DNA of 64,000 bases, taken from the NCBI RefSeq assembly GCF_030325625.1, contig NZ_JACAIS010000001.1, forward strand, positions 806,001 to 870,000. The letters run 5' to 3'. The number at the start of each line of letters is the position of its first letter. Position 1 is the first letter of the stretch. A program made the position numbers and the translations under genes. Source of the stretch: Sphingobacterium sp. N143. Its GTDB lineage: Bacteria; Bacteroidota; Bacteroidia; Sphingobacteriales; Sphingobacteriaceae. This document shows positions 35,975-44,294 of this stretch, piece after piece. The notes beneath the pieces were generated by a model, which saw only the letters and a program-made list of their open reading frames with translations, had not been told where the DNA came from and searched no databases.

Positions 35975-36877
35975 ATGAAAGTATTTGTTACAGGCGCTAC
36001 AGGTTTCGTAGGAACAGCTGTAGTACAGGACTTATTAGGAGCTGGTCACGAGGTTCTCGGGCTTGCAAGGTCGGAACAATCTGCCAGAAAATTAATCGAG
36101 GCAGGAGCAGAGGCCCATTATGGTGATCTTACTGATTTTGACCGACTAAAATCAGGGGCCAAGGGCGCTGATGCCGTTATACACTTAGGATTTGTTCATG
36201 ATTTCGGGCGTTTTCAGGAAATGTGCGAATTGGATAAGGAAGTGATCGGTGCCATAGGAGATGCTCTGGTCGGTACGGACAAGCCCTTTCTCATCACTTC
36301 TGGCACGGCACTTTTTTCAAAAGATGGCATTACAACAGAGCAGGACCGTCGTGTCAATCACCCGCATCCGAGGATTGCAACTGAAAATGCCGCAGACGAT
36401 CAGGTCGCAAAAGGCGTGCGTGCCGCCGTTATTAGATTATCTCCATCTGTGCATGGTGAAGGAGATAAAATCGGCTTTGTTCCGCTATTTATTAAAATTG
36501 CAAGGGAAAAAGCTGTTTCAGCGATCATTGGCGATGGAATTAACCACTGGCCAGCTGTGCATCGACTGGATGCGGCACGGCTTTACCGATTGGCGCTGGA
36601 GCAACCCTTTGAAAAAGGAACCAGATATCATGCAGTATCCGAAGAGGGAATAGAGCTTAAGACAGTAGCCGCTGAAATTGCTGAGCGTTTAAATATTCCA
36701 CTGATCTCATTGAATTCCCAGGAAGCCGAGCAGCATTTTTCCTGGTTTACGCATTTTGCAAAGCTTGATAACCCGAGTTCAAGTGAATGGACAAGGAATG
36801 CGCTAGGCTGGAATCCCGTACATCCGACTTTATTGGAAGATTTAAAAGGTTCGTATTATTTTTCGGAACTCCGATAA
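35975..36877 (+). CDS. NAD(P)-dependent epimerase / extended SDR
   Basis: I chose the ATG at 35975 (MKVFVTGATGFVG), the start of the Rossmann strand; the frame is open 30 codons upstream but without domain content. The 300-residue protein has TGATGFVGTAV, then GLARSEQSARKLIEAGAEAH after strand two and a sugar-epimerase-like build without a clear YxxxK, so it falls in the atypical SDR group. It lies 109 bp downstream of AraC paralogue A and 47 bp upstream of paralogue B, so it is a likely target of either. Confidence 0.88.
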   Translation: MKVFVTGATGFVGTAVVQDLLGAGHEVLGLARSEQSARKLIEAGAEAHYGDLTDFDRLKSGAKGADAVIHLGFVHDFGRFQEMCELDKEVIGAIGDALVGTDKPFLITSGTALFSKDGITTEQDRRVNHPHPRIATENAADDQVAKGVRAAVIRLSPSVHGEGDKIGFVPLFIKIAREKAVSAIIGDGINHWPAVHRLDAARLYRLALEQPFEKGTRYHAVSEEGIELKTVAAEIAERLNIPLISLNSQEAEQHFSWFTHFAKLDNPSSSEWTRNALGWNPVHPTLLEDLKGSYYFSELR

Positions 36878-36924
36878 TCTGTATTTTTGTTCTTATCCAT
36901 TTAAATTTAAAAGCAGGTAATTCC

Positions 36925-37842
36925 ATGTCCGATAATAAACCCATTCGAATTAAGACCATTTCCGATTTCCACAAACTGCGTGGTCTGCCGGGGTCGAAGC
37001 ATCCGCTCATCAGTGTGATCAATTATGAAGATATGACCGAGCAAGCAAAGGTCGGAAAACAGAGCCTGTTGTTTGATTTTTATACGATTTCGGTAAAACG
37101 CGACATGGACCACAAGTACAGGTATGGGCAGAATGAATATGATTTTAATGAAGGAGTGATGTTCTGCATGGCCCCACATCAGGTTTTAAGTGTCATACGT
37201 GAAGAACAAGGAAAGAATCCTTCCGGGTGGATGCTGATGATCCATCCGGACTTTCTCTGGAATACGGCACTTTCCACTTCGATCAAAAGATATGAATTTT
37301 TTGATTATTCGGTCAATGAGGCGCTGTTCCTATCAGAAGACGAGGAATTCAAAATGAAGCAGATCATCGAAAACATCAAGCAGGAATATCAGAGCCATAT
37401 AGACCAGTTCAGCCAGAATATTATCATTTCCCAGTTGGAGACCCTGTTTAATTATTCCGAGCGTTTTTATCAGCGTCAGTTTATAACACGTAAGAAAGCC
37501 AGTCATCAGTTTTTAGAGCAGCTGGAGATCTTTCTTAATGAATATTTTGAAGGAGAACATATCCTGCGGAATGGGCTGCCGACGGTACAGCTGCTGTCCG
37601 AAAAGCTGAATATGTCAACCCAATACATGCGGGGACTGCTCAAATCGCTGACAGGACAAACCACGCAGCAGATCATCCACGAGAAGGTAATCGAAAAAGC
37701 CAAAGAGAGGCTTTCCACAACAGAACTTACCATAAGTGAGATCGCCTATGAATTGGGCTTTGAGCACTCTCAGTCATTCAACAAACTATTTAAGGCCAAA
37801 ACCAATATTTCCCCTATGGAGTTTCGTAAATCCTTTAATTGA
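36925..37842 (+). CDS. AraC-family regulator, paralogue B
   Basis: I chose the ATG at 36925 (MSDNKPIRIKT); the longer frame from 36787 overlaps the epimerase gene and would add a hydrophobic run not found in its paralogues. The 305-residue protein has a FYQRQFITRKK linker and a C-terminal AraC domain (MSTQYMRGLLKSLTGQTTQQ, then ISEIAYELGFEHSQSFNKLF). It is very similar to paralogue A in layout and HTH. A -7 box TATTTTTG lies at 36892-36899. It would regulate the epimerase cluster. Confidence 0.9.
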   Translation: MSDNKPIRIKTISDFHKLRGLPGSKHPLISVINYEDMTEQAKVGKQSLLFDFYTISVKRDMDHKYRYGQNEYDFNEGVMFCMAPHQVLSVIREEQGKNPSGWMLMIHPDFLWNTALSTSIKRYEFFDYSVNEALFLSEDEEFKMKQIIENIKQEYQSHIDQFSQNIIISQLETLFNYSERFYQRQFITRKKASHQFLEQLEIFLNEYFEGEHILRNGLPTVQLLSEKLNMSTQYMRGLLKSLTGQTTQQIIHEKVIEKAKERLSTTELTISEIAYELGFEHSQSFNKLFKAKTNISPMEFRKSFN

Positions 37843-38016
37843 TTAAAATCTTATTATTTTTTTCTACCGACCTTCACTAGAAGTTTTCCAGCGCTGTTTT
37901 GCCGGTTGGAGTTGCTAACTTAGTCGGCATATCAAATTAAGAACAATAAAAAATCTTAAATTTGAAATACTGATAAAGTCGAAATCAATAATACATAATT
38001 TTAGCACATTTTACTA

Positions 38017-38652
38017 ATGGATTTTACTGTAGAAATTAAGGATATGGTCGCGATGGTTGTCTCAATATTATGTGGAGGGGCAATCGGTTTTGAGCGTGAA
38101 TACAAAAATAAGTCTGCCGGTTTTCGTACAATAATTTTAATTTCACTCGGGTCGACCATTTTTACGATAGTCTCTCAGCATGGTGCACAAACAGACGACC
38201 GGATTTCGGCAAATATCATAACAGGGATCGGTTTTATTGGTGCGGGTGTTATTTTTAAAGATAAAATTTCAGTACATGGTTTGACCACTGCTGCCGTAAT
38301 CTGGACTTCGGCGGCAATTGGAATGACAGCGGGGATAGGTTACCATGCCTTAGCCCTTTGTCTGACCCTTATTACACTTGGAGTTTTGTTAATGGTTACG
38401 AGGGTAGAGCGAATAATTGCGCAATTACAAAAGGAGCAGTTCCTGAGTGTAACTTTTCGTGACCCCAACTTCCATCAGATTGAAAATCTCGAAAGTGTTT
38501 TACAGACAAAGGGGCTTATTTTAGAACGTATTGAAATTGCTAAAGACGACGATCATTTGATCGTATTATTTAAAGTATCTGGTAAAAAAGAGCTTCTGGT
38601 AGAGATGAGCGAAACACTTGCCACACGACCGGAGATCATCAGTTTTTCTTAA
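38017..38652 (+). CDS. mgtC: MgtC/SapB-family membrane protein
   Basis: The 211-residue protein has the MgtC pattern: N-terminal GGAIGFEREYKNKSAGFRTI, then IITGIGFIGAGVIFKDKISV and TTAAVIWTSAAIGMTAGIGY, with four to five membrane segments to about residue 130, and a cytoplasmic C-terminal ACT-like tail (RDPNFHQIENLESVLQTKG). MgtC proteins are linked to low-magnesium survival and ATP-synthase control. The role in this organism is unknown. It is monocistronic. Confidence 0.92.
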   Translation: MDFTVEIKDMVAMVVSILCGGAIGFEREYKNKSAGFRTIILISLGSTIFTIVSQHGAQTDDRISANIITGIGFIGAGVIFKDKISVHGLTTAAVIWTSAAIGMTAGIGYHALALCLTLITLGVLLMVTRVERIIAQLQKEQFLSVTFRDPNFHQIENLESVLQTKGLILERIEIAKDDDHLIVLFKVSGKKELLVEMSETLATRPEIISFS

Positions 38653-38697
38653 ATTCTTTCATAATATGAACTCATGAAGGCCATAGATTCAATTGTT

Positions 38698-38895
38698 TTA
38701 GCGATATATAGACTTTATTCTTTTCCTCTCCATAACGACCCATTTTATTGCGGCATCCAATTCGTCCGGCCATTTCTTCAGCCCTTCCTCTACTATAAGC
38801 ATTCCAGCTTCAATACCCACCCCTTGAGCCGCTGACAAAGCAGACTTTTTTATATGGTCAACATATCCTATTGGGGGGTGTTTGCTTAGTTTCAT
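38698..38895 (-). CDS. small hypothetical protein, 65 residues
   Basis: The protein MKLSKHPPIGYVDHIKKSAL... is not recognised. It is amphipathic and basic at the C-terminus (MERKRIKSIYR), with a plausible helix EELKK-like stretch EEGLKKWPDELDAAIKWVV. It lies on the opposite strand between MgtC and the second Rpn copy; its start is 103 bp from that gene's ATG. It could be a genuine small orphan gene. Confidence 0.4.
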   Translation of the reverse strand: MKLSKHPPIGYVDHIKKSALSAAQGVGIEAGMLIVEEGLKKWPDELDAAIKWVVMERKRIKSIYR

Positions 38896-38960
38896 ACTCC
38901 AAAATTAGAATTAATATTTGATATTTTGCTAAAAATATTAGTTTTTATATTTTAATTACT

Positions 38961-38968
38961 TATATTTG
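38961..38968 (+). promoter_or_regulatory. -7 box of the second Rpn gene
   Basis: TATATTTG, 30 bp before the ATG at 38999; the context around it, with TGCTAAAAATATTAG upstream, is repeated before copy 1. Confidence 0.55.
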
Positions 38969-38998
38969 TATTGTTAACCAATTTAAAAACAATGGATT

Positions 38999-39985
38999 AT
39001 GGGTGAATTGAAACAATCGAAATATATCGATATCACGACAGATTATGGCTTTAAGAAAGTTTTTGGATCAGATACCAATAAAGATCTTCTCATTGCTTTC
39101 TTAAACGAACTTTTTAGAGGACGCAAGGTTATTGCTGATTTATATTATAACAAAAATGAGCATGTCGGGGATACGGAGGATATTGGTAGCGTTATTTTTG
39201 ATCTGACCTGTACGGCAGACAATGGCGAACGGTTTATTATTGAAGTGCAGCGTACGGCACAGGTTAATTTGAAAAAGCGCATGCTTTACTACAGTAGTAA
39301 ATTGATTGCGGACCAGGCCCCCAAAGGCAACCGGAGGGCCTGGAATTATGAAATTACTGAAGTTTATATCATTGTGTTGATGGATGGGTTTAGGATGCCT
39401 GATGGGGGTGAGGAAAACTATTTTTTGCACGATATTTGTCTATGTTATCGTGATCACGGTAAAATATTTTACGAAGATCTGGGTTTTATATATATTGAAT
39501 TGGTTAACTTTGTTAAAGCTGAGGCAGAGTTAGATAGTGATTTAGATCGTTGGCTTTATATACTCAAAAATATGTCTTCGCTAAAGGGACTTTCAAAATA
39601 TCTGCGGAAACCAATATTTGAAAAGTTATTTCAGTTAGCAGAGTATAGCAAACTAAAACCGGAGGAACGAGAGATGTACAATGTAAGTTTAAGGAATAAA
39701 TGGGATGCGGAGAGCATCCGAAGTAGCCAGGAAGAGCTATTGAAAAGGGCGCGCGAAAAAGCAATTGCCGAAGGAAGAGCAGAGGGAGAAGCTAAAGGAA
39801 AAGCTGAAGGTCGGGCTGAAGGTCAGGCTGAAGGGAAAGCTCAGGGAATTGCAGAGGGGCAAGCCAAAATAATAAAAAACCTTTTGTCTTCGAATAAGTT
39901 TTCGATTTCGGATATTGCCGAACTGGCGGACGTCACTGTAGAGTTTGTAAAGCAGATCGAGGCAGAGATGGCTAAAGGAAAATAG
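38999..39985 (+). CDS. Rpn-family recombination-promoting nuclease / putative transposase, copy 2 (intact)
   Basis: The 328-residue protein starts MGELKQSKYIDITTDYGFKK, has the PD-(D/E)XK core with Asp68 in FDLT and the Glu82-Val-Gln84 motif in FIIEVQ, and a C-terminal low-complexity charged stretch (AEGRAEGEAKGKAEG...) followed by a short helix that is also present in copy 1. It is uninterrupted. Proteins of this group are endonucleases that raise RecA-independent recombination and spread as multicopy genes. Together with copy 1, 7.2 kb upstream in the same direction, it forms a direct repeat. Confidence 0.88.
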   Translation: MGELKQSKYIDITTDYGFKKVFGSDTNKDLLIAFLNELFRGRKVIADLYYNKNEHVGDTEDIGSVIFDLTCTADNGERFIIEVQRTAQVNLKKRMLYYSSKLIADQAPKGNRRAWNYEITEVYIIVLMDGFRMPDGGEENYFLHDICLCYRDHGKIFYEDLGFIYIELVNFVKAEAELDSDLDRWLYILKNMSSLKGLSKYLRKPIFEKLFQLAEYSKLKPEEREMYNVSLRNKWDAESIRSSQEELLKRAREKAIAEGRAEGEAKGKAEGRAEGQAEGKAQGIAEGQAKIIKNLLSSNKFSISDIAELADVTVEFVKQIEAEMAKGK

Positions 39986-40050
39986 AGTTTGTTTAATAAA
40001 CGGGAGAACCTACATACTTTATGAAACAGTATCCACAGTTCATGTCACAG

Positions 40051-40776
40051 TCACTGCTTTTTGAATGATTTGTAGCTTTCTTGTAAATACAGGTATAGGT
40101 CATAAGTGTTCCATGACTGAATCTGATCTACATTGGGCCTATATTTTTCCATGAATTCTATAATTTCATCTTCTTTTATAGGAATAACAGACTTAATTGA
40201 ATTAATATTAAAGATACTATCTACCTTACTTTCTTTTTCGACATCTTCAATATTTTTCTCCATTTTTCTGGCTCTTCTCCCGCTTTTACTTAAAAGCTCA
40301 TAAAAAAATGTTATAGGCTTTCCCCCGAAAGGATTTAGGAGGGCTATAGGAGGTCTTCCTCCATAGTATATTCCTCCTTTTTTGTTTTTTTCTTTCTGTA
40401 TTGCTTTCAGATCTCCTATTTCTTTATTATGTCGGTTTCTGGTTATTACGATTTCATCAAGCACGATACTTTTCTTATTTAAAATGATGGAATCTTTTAA
40501 TTTGTCTCCCTGTATTAATTTTGTTTCCCAATGATCATGTCTAAATTCAATTGTATCCCCTATATTAATATTTAACACAAAATTTCCATAAGCATCGGAC
40601 AGTGTATGGGCTTTAGAATTCAGATTTATTATGTTAATACCTCTTAAAAGTAATGTTGAATCAGAAGATAAAATAGTGCCTCTATATTCATTCTGTTTTT
40701 GACCATAAGTAAGTTTTATACTACTAAAAATAATGCTAATTAAAATTAGCAGGAGCTTGTAAGGACGATTATGCAT
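40051..40776 (-). CDS. exported carboxypeptidase-regulatory-like domain protein
   Basis: The 241-residue protein has a signal peptide (LLLILISIIFSSIKLTYGQK) and a beta-sandwich of the kind at the N-terminus of TonB-linked proteins: YRGTILSSDSTLLLRGINII, then SDAYGNFVLNINIGDTIEF and LNKKSIVLDEIVITRN. The last 120 residues are charged and unassigned. It lacks a plug and barrel, so it is an envelope protein of unknown role. It is alone on its strand, with a long AT-rich region upstream. Confidence 0.75.
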   Translation of the reverse strand: MHNRPYKLLLILISIIFSSIKLTYGQKQNEYRGTILSSDSTLLLRGINIINLNSKAHTLSDAYGNFVLNINIGDTIEFRHDHWETKLIQGDKLKDSIILNKKSIVLDEIVITRNRHNKEIGDLKAIQKEKNKKGGIYYGGRPPIALLNPFGGKPITFFYELLSKSGRRARKMEKNIEDVEKESKVDSIFNINSIKSVIPIKEDEIIEFMEKYRPNVDQIQSWNTYDLYLYLQESYKSFKKQ

Positions 40777-41265
40777 GAAGATATAGCTGGTTTTGTAAAT
40801 ATATATTTATTATAATTTATGCTGTGCATTACGATCAAGCTGTGTGATTTGGAAAAGTATCTAAATTAAACGACGGACTTCATTATTATAATTAATCCTA
40901 TAAATTGTTATAATTTATAGATTGTTTTCAGTTTATGAAAATTATTTAACAAAATTTAGCTGTGTTATTTAGTAGGTCTGCCGTAACGTTGATCCTTACC
41001 TCATCTTATTTATATAACAATCTGGATAATTGAACCATACTTTATAATTATGATGGATGATATTTAACCTTTAGAAGCAAGACGTTTATGCTACACGGTG
41101 AATATTGTTTCGCCAGGTTAATCAGTACCTTGATTACCAGGGAGGGATGTGAAATTGATAAGAAAAACTTAAAAATCAGTAAAATGTATCCGTTTTAGCT
41201 TGAAATGTATCATTATATTAGCTGATAAAGAATCTATTTTTGTAGAAGCACAATAGTAACATGTA
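40777..41265. other. 489-bp AT-rich intergenic region
   Basis: No gene is seen from 40777 to about 41170. The last 95 bp hold the regulatory repeats and -7 box of AraC paralogue C, listed separately. Confidence 0.5.
41173..41242 (+). promoter_or_regulatory. regulatory repeats and -7 box of AraC paralogue C
   Basis: The first element runs 41173-41196 (AAATCAGTAAAATGTATCCG then TTTT). AAATGTATC recurs exactly 21 bp on (41182 and 41203), two helical turns. The -7 box TATTTTTG is at 41235-41242, 24 bp before the ATG, and its start is 39 bp from the end of the first element. Confidence 0.65.
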
Positions 41266-42129
41266 ATGACAAATAAAATATTTAATATAAAAGAGTTTGC
41301 ATCCTATCTTAACGTTGTCAAGCCTAAGAATGAGGATCTCCATATTATTAATTATGAACATGAGGATAACTTACGACTGCAATCCGATTCTATTACCATT
41401 GATTTTTATTTGCTCGCCATAAAGCCTCCTTTGGAAAAATATTTTAAGAATACCCAATTTCTGGAAGACCAGGCTAAATCTTTTATGTATGTTGACTGCC
41501 CGCAAAACAATTTGCACTGGGATATCAATGCTCCTGATGCGGGCTACAATATTCTGGTAAGTGCGAAATATGTAAATAAATTGGCAAAAGATTACAATTT
41601 TGTACATTACAACAACCATGAAGCCTTATTCCTTACGACAGATGAAGAAGTTATTCTATGGGATCTGTACAAAAAAACATATGATGAATTTCAGAAGGAA
41701 TTGTATTCCAAGGATATCATCATGTCCTATATTGCTCTGATTTTGTCTTATACACAAGTGTTCTATGACAGACAATTTGATTCCAGGAGTAAGGAATATA
41801 ATGCTGTGATTGATAATTTTTATAAAAATCTAAAGCAGTATTTTGGGAACAGCGATGTGATTGCAGGTCTCCCTTCCGTTGCATATTTTGCCCAGAAAGC
41901 CAATCTATCACCTAACTATTTTGGAGATTTAATCAAACATTTTACGGGAGAATCACCGATCGAGCATATCCATAATTTTGTTTTAAACCAGGCAAAAGAC
42001 AAACTTAAAAATACTTCACTTTCTATCAGTGAAATTTCTTATAGTTTAGGTTTTGATTACCCTAATTATTTTGCTAGGTTTTTCCGTAAGAAAACAGGTT
42101 TATCCCCAAAAGTATTTAGGGCAATGTAA
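41266..42129 (+). CDS. AraC-family regulator, paralogue C
   Basis: The 287-residue protein has an N-terminal domain of about 165 residues ending FYDRQFDSRSK and a C-terminal AraC domain (LSPNYFGDLIKHFTGESPIE, then ISEISYSLGFDYPNYFARFF). It shares domain order and linker with paralogues A and B, with more divergence. Its own promoter carries two 21-bp spaced repeats, and the promoter of the hydrolase pair just downstream carries the same 24-bp element, so it probably controls itself and those hydrolases. A T-rich terminator separates it from them. Confidence 0.9.
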   Translation: MTNKIFNIKEFASYLNVVKPKNEDLHIINYEHEDNLRLQSDSITIDFYLLAIKPPLEKYFKNTQFLEDQAKSFMYVDCPQNNLHWDINAPDAGYNILVSAKYVNKLAKDYNFVHYNNHEALFLTTDEEVILWDLYKKTYDEFQKELYSKDIIMSYIALILSYTQVFYDRQFDSRSKEYNAVIDNFYKNLKQYFGNSDVIAGLPSVAYFAQKANLSPNYFGDLIKHFTGESPIEHIHNFVLNQAKDKLKNTSLSISEISYSLGFDYPNYFARFFRKKTGLSPKVFRAM

Positions 42130-42147
42130 GTCATACATATATGTCAG

Positions 42148-42178
42148 AGCAACCTAACAAGGTTGCTTTTTTTTTTTG
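42148..42178 (+). terminator. rho-independent terminator of AraC paralogue C
   Basis: An 8-bp stem AGCAACCT / AGGTTGCT with a 4-nt loop followed by about 11 T residues. Confidence 0.8.
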
Positions 42179-42188
42179 CCTCAATTAC

Positions 42189-42258
42189 AAATCAGTAAAA
42201 TGTTTCCGTTTTCGAGTAATCTGTCTACGTTCCAGGTAGGAGACTGTAGCTAACTTTG
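42189..42258 (+). promoter_or_regulatory. AraC-type site and -7 box of the hydrolase pair
   Basis: The element at 42189-42212 differs from that at 41173-41196 at one of 24 positions. A weaker copy, TGTCTACGTT at 42222, follows TGTTTCCGTT (42201) at 21 bp. The -7 box TAACTTTG (42251-42258) starts 39 bp after the element, the same distance as upstream of paralogue C. Confidence 0.65.
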
Positions 42259-42302
42259 TTTTATCAAAATAACAAGACGTTTAATTTAAAAAAGAAAATA
42301 TC

Positions 42303-43220
42303 ATGTCACAACAAAAGATCAGTATCAACAACGGAAACGGGCAAGGGATTACCTTATCAGCTATTATTAATTTCCCTGAAGGGTTTGATGAAAATAAAAA
42401 ATATGCTGTCGTAGTTGTTTCCCATCCCGGCGGAGGTGTAAAAGAACAAGCCGCCGGATTGTACGCAAAAAAATTAGCGGAAAAAGGTTTGATTGCTATA
42501 GCTTATGATGCTTCATATCAAGGAGAAAGCACAGGTGAACCTCGCCAGTTGGAAAATCCTTACATCAGGACAGAAGACGTCAGTGCAGTAGTAGACTATT
42601 TGACCACACTTTCTTATGTGGATGCAGAGAAGATAGGAGCAATGGGTATCTGTGCAGGCGCAGGTTATACGGCAAATGCTGCGATTAATGACCATCGTAT
42701 CAAAGCGGTTGGGATGGTGAGTGCTGTCAATATTGGGTCTATGTTCCGCAATGGATGGGAAAACAATGTACAAGATGCAGATGCAATGCCTTATTTGTTG
42801 GCCGGTGCAAGTGCCAGAACGAACGATGCAACAGAAGGATCACAGATTATGCCCTTGGCTCCAATGAAAGAGGAAGATGCTCCCAATGAAGAATTGAGAG
42901 AAGCCTGGGAATATTATCATACAGATCGGTGTCAATATCCTACTGCGCCTGGATGGGCAACATTAAGAAGCTTAACGCAGATTATTACTTATGATGCGTA
43001 TAATAAAGCTGAGGCATTTTTCACACAGCCACTGTTAGCGATTGTAGGGAGTGTTGCCGGAAGTGCCTGGATGAGTGATGACCTATTAAAGATTGCAGCC
43101 ACTTCAGACAAGCAAAAATATGTGATAGAAGGAGCAAACCATATGTCTCTTTATGACAGAGAAAACTATGTGAACGAAGCTATTTCACAATTGGTACCTT
43201 TCTTCTCTGAAAAATTGTAA
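42303..43220 (+). CDS. dienelactone-hydrolase-like alpha/beta hydrolase, first of a tandem pair
   Basis: The 305-residue protein is an alpha/beta hydrolase whose nucleophile elbow reads GICAGAG with Cys117 in place of the usual Ser, as in dienelactone hydrolases. The upstream HPGGGVKEQ is the oxyanion region and EGANHMSLYD carries the late His. It has no signal peptide, so it is cytoplasmic. It is the first gene behind the shared AraC-site promoter and is 20 bp upstream of its paralogue. The substrate is unknown; lactone or thioester cleavage is possible. Confidence 0.85.
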   Translation: MSQQKISINNGNGQGITLSAIINFPEGFDENKKYAVVVVSHPGGGVKEQAAGLYAKKLAEKGLIAIAYDASYQGESTGEPRQLENPYIRTEDVSAVVDYLTTLSYVDAEKIGAMGICAGAGYTANAAINDHRIKAVGMVSAVNIGSMFRNGWENNVQDADAMPYLLAGASARTNDATEGSQIMPLAPMKEEDAPNEELREAWEYYHTDRCQYPTAPGWATLRSLTQIITYDAYNKAEAFFTQPLLAIVGSVAGSAWMSDDLLKIAATSDKQKYVIEGANHMSLYDRENYVNEAISQLVPFFSEKL

Positions 43221-43240
43221 TTCAAATAAAATTAGATAAA

Positions 43241-44164
43241 ATGAAAAAGTCAGTAAAATTCAAAGCCTTATATTGGGATATAGCAGCAGATTTATTATTC
43301 CCACCTGATTTTGACGAAAATAAAAAATATCCGACCATTATCAGTACCCATCCAATAGGGAGCTGTAAAGAGCAGACTTCGGGTAATGTATACGGACAGG
43401 CTCTCGCAGATGCAGGGTTTGTGGTATTGGTTCCGGATGCTTCATTTCAAGGGGAAAGTGGTGGCGAGCCCCGTTTTATAGAAGATCCGTCTTTCCGGGT
43501 CGAAGATTATAGCTATGCCTGTGACTATTTGGTAACACTACCTTTTGTGGATGAAAACCGTATTGGGGTATTGGGTATTTGCGGAGGCGGTGGATATTCC
43601 ATCAGCGCTGCTAAATCAGAACGCCGTTTAAAGGCCGTAGTAAGTATAACCGGGGTAAACTTTGGACGTCTTTGCCGCGAAGGGTTTGCCGGATATGATC
43701 CGATTGGTACACTTGAAGCAATTGCCAAACAACGTACTGCCGAAGCTCGCGGAGCTCAACTAAGGGTAGACGGGCTATTACCTTCATCGGTAGAAGAAGG
43801 TAAAAGAGGAGGCATTACAGATATTGATGTATTGGAAGCTACAGATTATTATAAAACGTCACGTGGTGCACAGCCTCATGGTTCTACCAGTGCATTATTT
43901 TCGCACCGGGCTGCTGCTGTGGACTGGGATGCTTTTAGCAATGCCGAGACGCTACTTACACAGCCACTGTTGATTGTAATTGGTGATAAACCAGGCGGTT
44001 TCGGAGCCTATCGCGATGGACAGGAAATTTACGGCCGTGCAGCCTCCAAAAAGAAAGAATTGGTAGTCGTTGAAGGTTGGTCTCATTATGACCTCTATGA
44101 CAAACCTGAACCGGTTCAACAAGCATTGAAAAGAGTGGTCCCTTTTTTCCAGGAAAATCTATAA
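43241..44164 (+). CDS. dienelactone-hydrolase-like alpha/beta hydrolase, second of the pair
   Basis: The 307-residue protein is a paralogue of the preceding hydrolase: nucleophile elbow LGICGGGG with Cys114, TISTHPIGSCKEQT region in place of HPGGG, and late His in EGWSHYDLYDKPE. Both keep the SFQGES/SYQGES and FVDENRIGVLG/YVDAEKIGAMG framework, which implies an old tandem duplication. It is cytoplasmic and co-transcribed with its partner (20-bp gap). The function is not established. A strong bidirectional terminator follows. Confidence 0.85.
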   Translation: MKKSVKFKALYWDIAADLLFPPDFDENKKYPTIISTHPIGSCKEQTSGNVYGQALADAGFVVLVPDASFQGESGGEPRFIEDPSFRVEDYSYACDYLVTLPFVDENRIGVLGICGGGGYSISAAKSERRLKAVVSITGVNFGRLCREGFAGYDPIGTLEAIAKQRTAEARGAQLRVDGLLPSSVEEGKRGGITDIDVLEATDYYKTSRGAQPHGSTSALFSHRAAAVDWDAFSNAETLLTQPLLIVIGDKPGGFGAYRDGQEIYGRAASKKKELVVVEGWSHYDLYDKPEPVQQALKRVVPFFQENL

Positions 44165-44254
44165 AAGGTAATTTTATACAACGAAACAACACATGTGAAA
44201 TTGAGGTTAGTGGTCATTTGGCTTTCAATGGGAGATAGGTATAAAAGTTCATGA

Positions 44255-44291
44255 AAATGGGGCTATCCAAACTTTTTGGATAGCCCCATTT
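44255..44291. terminator. bidirectional terminator between hydrolase pair and glycosyltransferase
   Basis: Perfect 17-bp stem AAATGGGGCTATCCAAA / TTTGGATAGCCCCATTT with a 3-nt loop. It lies between convergent genes. Confidence 0.85.
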
Positions 44292-44294
44292 GCG

